Shown here one piece after another: positions 45,540 to 53,998 of a stretch of 64,000 nucleotides of DNA; position 1 is the first letter of the stretch; every line of letters begins with the position of its first letter. The notes beneath the pieces are model-generated. The model searched no databases and had not been told where the DNA came from. It saw only the letters and a list, made by a program, of their open reading frames with translations. The stretch comes from Kofleriaceae bacterium (GTDB lineage Bacteria > Myxococcota_A > Polyangia > Haliangiales > Haliangiaceae): positions 1-64,000 of the forward strand of contig JALHPV010000003.1 in NCBI GenBank assembly GCA_022842285.1, read 5' to 3'. Made by a program: the position numbers and the translations under genes.

Positions 45540-47692
45540 ATGACCCAGGACGAGGTCCTCGAAACTCCGCCGCCGCCGCCACCGGCCCCGCCGCCACCGC
45601 CGCCGCCACCCGAGCCGGTGCGGCTCGATCCTCGCGATCTGCTCTCCGCCCTCGAATGGCTCGCGGCGAGCGGACATGCCACGTTTGACCCGGTCGCAGC
45701 GCGCGAGGTGCTCGGTCCGGCGCCGCTCGACGCGACGGAGGCGAGCACGATCGAGCGCCTCGAGCGGTGTTGTGTAGCCACGGGCCTCACCCTCCGCTGG
45801 TCCGAACAGGGCCTGCGCGGGGCGGGTCGCGAGCAGCCGTGGGCCACCGTCATCCCGCAGACCGGGGCGGTCGTCTACATCGACCAGCGTCGCGCGGGCC
45901 GCTACCACATCCGGATCGCCCACCAGGGCGAGACCACACAGCGGATCATGGGCCGGCGCGCGCTGGCCACACTCCTCGGGCTCGCGCCCACCGGGGTCAC
46001 CGTCGGCATGTCGGTCGTCCCGCGGCTCCCCCTGGATCGGATCCGTCTCACGCCGCACGCCCATCCATTGCGCCGTCTGCTTCGGTTCGCGAGCCTCGAG
46101 CGCGCGGACATCTCGCTCGCCCTCGTCTACGGCATCTTCGTGGCGCTCGCCTCGCTGGCGGTGCCTATCTCCGTCCAGTCGCTCGTCAACACGGTCGCGT
46201 TCGGAAACGTGCTGCTGCCGGTCGCCGTGCTGACGTTCATCGTCGCCGGCGTGCTGGCGCTGGGAGCGCTCACCCGGGCGCTCCAAGCGTACATCGTGGA
46301 GCAGATCCAGCAGCGCATGTTCGTGCGCGGCCTGCTCGACTTCACGACCCGGCTCCTCGACGCGCATCCATCGACCACCCGCCACATCGGAGTCGCGGAC
46401 CTCACCACGCGCTTCCTCGAGATTCCGACGATCCAGAAGACCGCCTCGGTGCTGATCCTCGATGGCTTCGACCTCACCCTGAAGGTCGTCGTGGGGCTCA
46501 CGCTGCTCGCGTTCTACCACCCCACTCTCATGCTGTTCGCGGGCGCCATCGCCCTCGCCCTCGCCGCGGTCGTGTTCCTCGGCGGCCTGGGGGCCTTCGA
46601 CACTGCACACGACGAGTCCGTCGCGAAGTACGCGGCCGTCTACTCGCTCGAGGGTGTCGTGCGCGCGCACGAACCTCTGCGCACCGGTGCGGGCCGCGCG
46701 TTCGCGCTCGCCAAGGCGGAGGCGCTCGCCCGCCGGTATCGCGAGGCGCGCGGTCAGCACTTCAGGAAGGTGCTCCGGCAGCTCGTCGGCAGTAGCCTCG
46801 TCCAGGTGATCGGCGCGGCGGCGCTCCTCGGTGTTGGCGCGGTGCTCGTGATCCGGGCGCAGCTCACACTCGGCCAGCTCGTCGCCTCCGAGCTCGTGTT
46901 CGCGACGATCAGCGCCGCCATCGTGAAGCTGCACAAGCAGCTCGAAGCGGCTTACGACGCGGCGACCTCCGTCGAGAAGCTCGCCGGAGCACTCGAAATC
47001 CCCCCCGCCAGCACGGCCGGTGAGCTGCTCCATGGCACCGGGCCGATGGCCGTCGAGCTACAGGAAGCGTGTCTGTCGCATCAGGACGGTCAGCTCGCGC
47101 AGGGTTCGCTCATCATCCCTGCGGGCGACCGCGTGTGCCTCACTGCCTCGGCCGGCGAAGGCCAGACCCTCCTGTGCGAGCTCCTCGGTGCGAGCCGCGC
47201 GCCGTCGAGTGGCACGATTCGGTATGATGGCGTCGACAGCCGCCTGCTCGACGCTGTCGAGGTCCAGTCGCAGATCGCGCTGGTCGCCGACCCGGCATTC
47301 ATCGAGGACACCATCCTCGCGAACCTACGGCTCTGCGCGCCGCACGCCGATCTCGCGGCCGTGTCCAAGGTGATCGACGTCGTCGGGCTCTCCCCGGTCA
47401 TCACGAGGCTACCCGATGGCCTCGCCACGGTGCTCGTGCGATCCGGCCGACCGCTCTCGCGCACGCAGCTCTGGCGGCTCGCACTGGCCCGTGCGCTGCT
47501 CGCACGTCCGCGCTTTCTCGTCCTCGATGGCGTGCTCGATCACCTTGGCTTGGTGGGCGAAGCCCGGCAGCAAGCCCTCGATGCGGTCTTCTCAACGACC
47601 GCCACGATCTTCGTCGTGTCCTACGCCCCCGATGTCATCGCGCGCTGCCGCCGCGAGTACCGACTGCGCGCCGGTGTGCTTCAGGAGAACGC

Positions 47693-47696
<4 letters not shown>
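45540..47696 (+). CDS. ABC exporter subunit with degenerate ATPase and C39-like domain
   Basis: This 718-residue protein has the layout of a type I secretion ABC subunit: a poly-Pro head (about 10-26), a C39-peptidase-like domain without a catalytic Cys (about 30-155), six membrane helices (about 190-450) and a C-terminal ATPase-like domain. Almost every ATPase motif is lost. Walker A reads ASAGEGQT (Lys to Gln, near 532), the Q-loop is VAD in place of VPQ, the signature is LSRTQ, Walker B is VLDG (no catalytic Glu), and the H-loop His is absent (VVSYAPD). Yet the frame is intact and the next gene overlaps by four bases. It may be a pseudo-ABC scaffold or need a separate ATPase. Confidence 0.82.
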
Positions 47697-49011
<1,315 letters not shown>

Positions 49012-49015
<4 letters not shown>

Positions 49016-50409
49016 TTCGTCTCGTCCTGATCGGTGCGCTCCTGGTCGGCGCGGGCTCCGCGCACGCCGACCCCCTCACGCTCGAGACGGTGGTCGCCTC
49101 GGCTCGCTCGCTCCACCCGGCGCGCGAGGCCGTCGCCACCGGGGTCGACCGCGCCGAGGCGCAGCAGCTCGTCGCGGAGGGCGCCTTCGATCCCAAGCTG
49201 AAGGTAGCGGGCACCGTCGTTCCCGTGGGCTACTACGAGCGCCGCGTCGTCGACACCGAGCTCCGCCTCCCCACGAAGATCCAGGGCATCACGCCGTTCG
49301 TCGGCTGGCGCCTCGGCGACGGCAAGTTCGGCATCTACGACGAGAAGCTCCGCACGCTCGACTACGGCGAGGTTCGGGGCGGCGTCGACGTCCCGATCCT
49401 CCGGGACCGTGAGATCGATCGGGCGCGCGCGGATATCGCGAAGGCCGACCGCCTCGTGGCCGCGGCGGAGGCGGACATCGCGCAGCTCGAGCTGGACCTC
49501 CAGCGCGAGGCGGCGATCGCGTACTGGGACTGGGTCGCCGCCGGCCACCGCCTGACCGTGCGCCGGGCGCAACTCGCGATCGCCGAGGAGCGCGCGAGTG
49601 CCCTCCAGCGCCGCATCGAGACCGGCGATCTCCCGCGGATCGAGGCCGTCGATAACGAGCGCGTGATCGCGGCGCGCCAGGCGATCGTGGTCTCCGCCAA
49701 CCGCGATGTCGTGAGGGCCAGCGAGGAGCTCTCGCTCTACCTCCGCGACGCCCAGGGCGCTCGGCGCGTCCCGACGCTCGACGAGCTGCCTCCCCTGCCT
49801 GCTGTCACCGCCGACGAGCTGCCCGCGGCCGCAGAGACGATGGCGGCCGCGCTGACCGTGTCGCCGGCCCTCGCTGCCAATGCGCGGCGCTCCGAGGCGA
49901 TCGGGTTCGATCTCCGGGCCGCGCAGAACGCATTGCTCCCCCGTCTCGACGTGACCGCGTTCGTCTCGCGCGACTTCGGGGATGCTCCCGAGGATCTCGT
50001 CGTCACGCAGCGCGAGACCGAGCTGGGCGTCGGCATGGTCTTCGAGATCCCCATCGGTCGCAGTGCGGCCCACGGCGCGCAAGCCACGGCGCGCGCGGAG
50101 GGCCGGCGCATCGGCGCCGAGCGGCGGTTGCTCGAGGATCGCGTGCGGATCGCCGTGCAAGTCGCGCGCGCTGATCTGGCGGCCGCGACCGAGCGGGCCG
50201 CGCTCGCGTCCCAGCAGGCGACCCTCGCCGAGGAGCTCGCCACCGCGGAGCGGACGCGGCTCGAACGCGGCGACGGCACGATCCTGCTCGTGAACCTGCG
50301 CGAGGAAGCAGCCGCCGATGCCGCCGCCGGGGTCGTCGATGCGACCGCGGACGTCCAGCGCGTGCTCGCGCGCATCGATGCCCTCCTCGCGCGTTCCTAC
50401 GGCCCATGA
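49012..50409 (+). CDS. TolC-family outer membrane efflux protein
   Basis: This 465-residue protein has a signal peptide ending AHA (cut before DPLT) and two long helical hairpin repeats of the TolC/OEP family (PLTLETVVASARSLHPAREAV ... ERARADIAKADRLVAAAEADIAQLELDLQREAAIAYWDW; second copy from ALAANARRSEAIGFDLRAAQNALLP). The repeats form the trans-periplasmic tunnel. The GTG at 49012 overlaps the adaptor stop. It is the last gene of the operon with the degenerate ABC subunit. A palindrome at 50436-50453 follows. Confidence 0.85.
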
Positions 50410-50411
50410 AC

Positions 50412-50440
50412 GGGAATGCTTCGGAACTTCAGGAATGTTC
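50412..50440 (+). promoter_or_regulatory. Shared upstream block, copy 1
   Basis: This block contains AATGCTTCGGAACTTC followed by GGAATGTTCG. It matches 51490-51518 at about 24 of 29 positions, and both copies lie at exactly the same distance from their start codons (63 bases from the shared T in AATG to the A of the ATG). GGAACTT inside it resembles a -35 element read by ECF sigma factors. It is upstream of the zinc-ribbon gene at 50480. Confidence 0.6.
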
Positions 50441-50453
50441 GCCGATGCGAACA
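50436..50453. promoter_or_regulatory. 18-bp palindrome, TGTTCGC-CGAT-GCGAACA
   Basis: A perfect 7-bp inverted repeat with a 4-base spacer lies between the TolC-like stop and the zinc-ribbon gene start (27 bases before its ATG). It could be a regulator's operator or the transcription-end hairpin of the export operon; there is no U-tract. It overlaps the 3' end of the shared upstream block. Confidence 0.5.
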
Positions 50454-50479
50454 GCCTTACTCCATGAGTGGAGGTGACC

Positions 50480-50746
50480 ATGGCGACTGCACGACTTGCT
50501 AACCCCACACCCGCGCACTGTCCTCGCTGCCCCGACCAGCCGCTGGTGCTGCAGAAGCGCAACAAGGTGGACATCGACGTATGTCCCCGGTGCCACGGCA
50601 TCTGGCTCGATCGCTACGAGCTGGATGCGCTGACGAGCCAAGCGATCGTGTTCGAACGCTACGCCGCGGCTCTCGCCGAGGATGGCGATAGCGATCTCTT
50701 GCCATCGCGCTTCGCGCGGCCGTCGCCCGTTCGGCGCCGTCCCTGA
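50480..50746 (+). CDS. Small zinc-ribbon (TFIIB-type) protein
   Basis: This 88-residue protein has two CPxC knuckles at C14/C17 and C35/C38, followed by HGIWLDRYELDAL. This is the pattern of the zf-TFIIB family of small cytoplasmic zinc-binding proteins. A strong GGAGGTGA sits five to eight bases before the ATG at 50480, which decides this start over the ATG at 50468. It shares an upstream block (50412) with the small gene at 51558, so the two are probably co-regulated, perhaps under stress. Confidence 0.85.
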   Translation: MATARLANPTPAHCPRCPDQPLVLQKRNKVDIDVCPRCHGIWLDRYELDALTSQAIVFERYAAALAEDGDSDLLPSRFARPSPVRRRP

Positions 50747-50799
50747 CCACTTCGCGCCCCGTAACCACGCCCCCGACCTGGGGCAGCTAGATCCGATAC

Positions 50800-51467
50800 G
50801 TGACTGATTCCCGAGGATGCAAGCGAGTCACCCTCATCCCCGGCGACGGCATTGGCCCCGAAGTCACCCGCACTGCTCAGCGTGCGATCGAAGCGACGGG
50901 CGTCGTGACCGCCCGGGAAGAACGGCGCGCCGGAGCCGCCGTGTTCCGCGACGGCATCCCGAGCGGCGTCCCGCCGGAGACCATCGCCTCGATCCGCGAG
51001 ACGCGGGTCGCGCTGAAGGGCCCGCTCGAGACCCCGATCGGCTTCGGCCCCACGGCCGTGATGCTCTCCGCGGACATGATGTTGCGTCACCTCGACGAGC
51101 TCGCCGCCGCTTCCGCCCCACCACGCCGGTTCGCCGGACGGTTGGCGTCGACATCTTCGTCGAGGCCGAAGGCAGCCCGCAGGAGCTCGGTCCTCGCATC
51201 GCCGCTCTCGCCGACGGGTTGCCGCTCCAGCTGAAGATGGTCTCGAATCGTGGCACCAAGGTCTTCCCGGTGGCCGGGGCCGTTCCGTCGTGCGTCGACC
51301 ACTGGCGCTGCCGCTACGTGCTCCGTGACCCGGCGGGCACGGTCGACGACCGCGCGGTGATCGAGCTCCTCGGTCGCGTCGGCGCCGCCTTCCGGTGGAT
51401 GCACGTCGAGAAGCTCGAGGAGCACGACGGGAAGGCCGCGTACACCAAGGCGCAGGGCGAAGACTGA
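50800..51467 (+). pseudogene. Isocitrate dehydrogenase remnant with internal deletion and frameshift
   Basis: The 5' part reads a normal isocitrate/isopropylmalate dehydrogenase start (RVTLIPGDGIGPEVTRTAQRAI; ALKGPLETPIG). After about 80 residues it jumps to the helix that normally lies near residue 310 (PTAVMLSADMMLRHLDELAAA), so about 225 codons, including the substrate-binding Arg residues and metal-binding Asp residues, are gone. The reading frame then shifts around 51100-51125. The C-terminal domain of Thermus/Rickettsia-type NADP-dependent isocitrate dehydrogenase (VGVDIFVEAEGSPQELG ... LKMVSNRGTKVFP ... MHVEKLEEHDGKAAYTKAQGED) follows in another frame. It cannot be an active enzyme. 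Confidence 0.82.
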
Positions 51468-51489
51468 CGCATCGCTCCGGTTTGATGCC

Positions 51490-51518
51490 GGAAATGCTTC
51501 GGATCTTCTGGAGTGTGC
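51490..51518 (+). promoter_or_regulatory. Shared upstream block, copy 2
   Basis: The block reads GAAATGCTTCGGATCTTC then TGGAGTGTGCG, matching 50412-50440 at about 24 of 29 positions with the same spacing to the start codon (ATG at 51558). Conserved sequence and spacing outside coding DNA indicate a common promoter or operator. It also lies just past the end of the isocitrate dehydrogenase remnant. Confidence 0.6.
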
Positions 51519-51557
51519 GGGGCCCCGACGTGCTGCACAAACAGAGCGGAGGAAACG

Positions 51558-51755
51558 ATGCCCAGCGCGCGAGGTACCCGGTCCCCGGCCCCACCCCCGA
51601 TGCAGGTCGAGCTCCCACTCGCGGAGGTCATGGATCTGATCGATCAGGAGATCGATCTCGATCTGGACCGTGCCGACCGTGCAGGAAACGTCGCGCGACG
51701 CTTCCAACCTTTGGTATCGACCCACGCCCGGAGAGGCCCCAGGTTCGAACCATGA
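51558..51755 (+). CDS. Small protein of unknown function
   Basis: This 65-residue product has a hydrophobic-acidic middle (QVELPLAEVMDLIDQEIDLDLDRADRAGNVARRF) and a basic tail. It is supported by a strong GGAGGA ribosome site four to five bases before the ATG, by the conserved upstream block, and by a four-base ATGA overlap with the hibernation-factor-like gene that follows. No family is recognised. Confidence 0.65.
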   Translation: MPSARGTRSPAPPPMQVELPLAEVMDLIDQEIDLDLDRADRAGNVARRFQPLVSTHARRGPRFEP

Positions 51756-52066
51756 AGATCAACGTGCGGTCCCTCGGAATCCCCCTCTCCGACGACCTTG
51801 AAGCCCTGGTCGAGCGCCGGGTCCGGTACGGACTGACCCGGTTCGCCGAGTCGGTTCACGAAGTCCACGTGACCCTCGATGATCTGAACGGGCCGCGCGG
51901 CGGACTGGACAAGGTGTGCCGGATGCGGGTCCGTACCGGCCGACGCCGCCTGTGCATCGTCGAGCAGCGCGCGAGCTCGATCGAGGCCGCGGTGAGCTCG
52001 GCCGCTGCCCGAGCGGCCCGCGCGGTGGCCCGCGAGCTGGCCCACGCGCACGAAGTGCGGCCGTGA
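51752..52066 (+). CDS. Ribosome-hibernation-factor-like (HPF/RaiA, S30AE) protein
   Basis: This 104-residue protein fits the HPF/RaiA fold: strand MKINVRSLGIPL, helix SDDLEALVERRVRYGLTRFA, strand VHEVHVTLDDLNGPRGG, strand KVCRMRVRTGRRRLCIVEQRA and helix SIEAAVSSAAARAARAVARELA. Basic residues on the last helix could contact rRNA. Short HPF proteins dimerise or silence ribosomes in stress or stationary phase. It overlaps the small upstream gene by four bases and ends three bases before the stop of the convergent LysR gene. Confidence 0.75.
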   Translation: MKINVRSLGIPLSDDLEALVERRVRYGLTRFAESVHEVHVTLDDLNGPRGGLDKVCRMRVRTGRRRLCIVEQRASSIEAAVSSAAARAARAVARELAHAHEVRP

Positions 52067-52069
52067 CGA

Positions 52070-52969
52070 TCAGCCGAACAGCTTCTCGCGCGCCTGCTCG
52101 CGGACCGCGATCACCGCGGGATGCACGAGCTTCCGCTCACCCGAGATGGCGTAGTACCGCTCCTTGATCTCCGGCACCTCGATGACCGAAGTCAGCACGT
52201 ACCGCGCACAGATGGTCTCGGCGATCACGGTGGGCACGAAGATCGCGCCCATCTGGTCGGCGGCGAACGCCTTCAGCAAGGCGCTGTCCTCCGCCTCGGC
52301 GATGACGTCGACCTCGATCTCGTGACGCGCCAGCCAGTGGTCGATCTCGCGCCGCAGGGGCGAGCCCGGCAGCGGCAACAGGAGCGGAGCCCCCCGCAGC
52401 GACTCGGGGAAGTTCCGCCGCATCGCCGCCGCCAGGTCGCGGTGCGCCACCAGGGACACCGTCGTCTCGCCGAGCAAGTGGTTGTAGGCCCGGATGCCGG
52501 CGTCGGGCGGGAGGGGGGAATCGGCGATCACCACGTCCAGCTCGTGCGCGCCGAGTTGTTCGAGCAGGCGGTCGAAGCGATCTTCGAGACACGTGAGCCG
52601 CCATGGCTCCTCGCTGCGCAGCACCGGACCGAGGAGCGTCCGCACGAGGTGCTTGGGGACGACGTCGGCGATCCCGATGCGGATGCGGGGGATGCGGCCA
52701 CTCGCACGCGCGCGGAACGTGTTCATCAGCTCCTGGCCGAGGGAGAAGATCTCGTCGGCGTACTCGTACGCGACCTTGCCGAGCTCGGTCAGCTCGAGCT
52801 TGCGCCCACGCTTCTCGAACAGGGCGTGCCCGAGGATCTCCTCGAGGCGATGGATCTGCCCGCTCAGCGCCGACTGGGACAGCCGGAGCTTCTTTCCGGC
52901 TGGCGCTAGCCCACCTTCCTTTGCAACGGTCCAGAAATAGAGGAGGTGGTGGTAGTTCAGCCAATCCAT
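52070..52969 (-). CDS. LysR-type regulator, NhaR-like, copy 2
   Basis: This 299-residue regulator is closely related to the one at 44244-45143: same length, same DWLNYHHLLYFWTV start, LSQSALSGQIHRLEEILG recognition helix, AEAEDSALLKAFAAD segment and RYYAISGERKLVHPAVIAVR end. The ATG at 52969 lies eight bases after the stop of the upstream lipoprotein gene, so both are likely co-transcribed. It converges on the hibernation-factor-like gene with three bases between stops. The Na+-sensing role of NhaR is not shown here. Confidence 0.9.
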   Translation of the reverse strand: MDWLNYHHLLYFWTVAKEGGLAPAGKKLRLSQSALSGQIHRLEEILGHALFEKRGRKLELTELGKVAYEYADEIFSLGQELMNTFRARASGRIPRIRIGIADVVPKHLVRTLLGPVLRSEEPWRLTCLEDRFDRLLEQLGAHELDVVIADSPLPPDAGIRAYNHLLGETTVSLVAHRDLAAAMRRNFPESLRGAPLLLPLPGSPLRREIDHWLARHEIEVDVIAEAEDSALLKAFAADQMGAIFVPTVIAETICARYVLTSVIEVPEIKERYYAISGERKLVHPAVIAVREQAREKLFG

Positions 52970-52977
52970 GGTGCGGG

Positions 52978-53277
52978 TCAGGGCTCCTCGAGGAAGAGTG
53001 GCTGGATCGGCAGGGCCGCGTCCATCCCCGCGAGCGACGGAGGTGGTGTCGTTGGCTGCCAGCCGACGTCTCGCCACCTGTGCCAGCGCCCGTGTTCCCA
53101 GAGCCAGTATCCGCCATCGGCGAGGAAGACGGGCTCCGTGAGCCCCGTGACGAGCTGGGCTCCCGGCGCGAGGTAGACGGTCTCCCCGTGGCCGCGCACC
53201 GGCACCGGGCCCCCCGACGCCGCGTTGACCGCGCACCCCGTCGCGAGGGCGGCGGCCACGAGCAGCGCCTTGGTCAT
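52978..53277 (-). CDS. Small lipoprotein
   Basis: This 99-residue protein has a signal peptide and a lipobox-like ALATGC (Cys15). The mature part is rich in Trp and Tyr (FLADGGYWLWEHGRWHRWRD), the pattern of small surface proteins with YWxW repeats. It sits just upstream of the LysR gene on the same strand and is divergent from the gene at 53489. Function is unknown. Confidence 0.7.
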   Translation of the reverse strand: MTKALLVAAALATGCAVNAASGGPVPVRGHGETVYLAPGAQLVTGLTEPVFLADGGYWLWEHGRWHRWRDVGWQPTTPPPSLAGMDAALPIQPLFLEEP

Positions 53278-53387
53278 GAAGCCTCCTGGGACGTGAGCAC
53301 TCGCGCGGCGCTGTGCTCCGGGACTCTGAACCGGATCTTGGACGGCATGGTTCCTCCTCGTCCCACCGTGCCTCGGCGCCGAAGAAA

Positions 53388-53428
53388 CGTAAGTTCACAA
53401 GTCTCGAAGTGTTCCACGCGAACTTGCG
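53388..53428. promoter_or_regulatory. Divergent intergenic inverted repeat (CGTAAGTTC ... GAACTTGCG)
   Basis: Between the divergent genes at 53277 and 53489, CGTAAGTTC (53388-53396) is matched in inverted orientation at 8 of 9 positions by GAACTTGCG (53420-53428), 23 bases apart. Between them is GTTCCACGCGAAC, a second, shorter inverted pair. The layout fits an operator controlling both directions; the LysR-like regulator encoded to the left is a candidate. Confidence 0.4.
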
Positions 53429-53488
53429 CAGCATCAGGGCCTCTACTTCGTCCTACGGTGTGCGTCTGACCGCTCGATGGAGGACCTG

Positions 53489-53887
53489 ATGACACAGGAG
53501 CTCGGATCGTTGCCCCCGCCCGTTTCGATGGGCCTGGCCCGTGTGGCCGTCCGCGGCGCCGACGACCGCGGGCTGCGGCGGAGCATTCGCGAGACGGCGT
53601 GCGGCCTCCTGACGGAGTCCAATGGCCTGCGCGAGGTCACGGTGCGGCTCCGACGTCAGACGTCGACCCCTGCCTGGGAGTGCAGCGTATGGGCGGCGGG
53701 ACGAAGCGGCCCGCTCCTGCTTGTCACCTCCGGGGATGATCCCCTCGCGTGTGTGCGGCGCGCGGTCGAGCTCGTCCAGGCTCGCGGGTCCACCTCCGAG
53801 CCCGAGACCCTCGAAGCGAGTGCGCACGTTGTACGTAAGAGCCCGCACGCGAATTACGAGCTGGCTAGCCAGCTAGCCAGCGAGTGA
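53489..53887 (+). CDS. Unknown protein, possibly a distant hibernation-factor relative
   Basis: This 132-residue protein has a strand-helix-strand order (SMGLARVAVRGADDRGLRRSIRETACGLLTES, EVTVRLRRQTSTPAWECSVWAAG) and a helix (DDPLACVRRAVELVQARG) that recalls HPF-like folds, but the match is weak. GGAGG lies six bases before the ATG at 53489, which decides it over the ATG at 53477. The end of the frame (LASQLASE) is encoded by a short tandem repeat forming a hairpin at 53860-53881. Confidence 0.6.
   Translation: MTQELGSLPPPVSMGLARVAVRGADDRGLRRSIRETACGLLTESNGLREVTVRLRRQTSTPAWECSVWAAGRSGPLLLVTSGDDPLACVRRAVELVQARGSTSEPETLEASAHVVRKSPHANYELASQLASE
53860..53881 (+). terminator. Hairpin at the stop codon
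   Basis: GCTGGCTAG-CCAG-CTAGCCAGC forms a 9-bp perfect stem with a 4-base loop, ending three bases before the stop codon of the gene at 53489. It arises from a GCTAGCCA tandem repeat. It could act as a 3' stability or termination structure; there is no U-tract. Confidence 0.45.
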
Positions 53888-53998
53888 GGCGACCACGTCG
53901 CGGAACGCCGCTCGACGGTCGCGTCTCCTCACCAGGCTTCGCCGTGTTGCGTCGCGTCATCGACGGAACACATCGTGCTTACGGGCCACGCATCTACC

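Noticed and set aside
50800-51467. Frameshift in the isocitrate dehydrogenase remnant as a sequencing error
   Set aside because: A single error could explain the frame change but not the absence of about 225 central codons, so a pseudogene is the simpler reading.
51481-51524. Possible sigma-54 promoter (GG-N10-GC) before the small gene at 51558
   Set aside because: The spacing fits in this copy only. The matching block at 50412 lacks it, and neither has the full TGGCAC/TTGC consensus.
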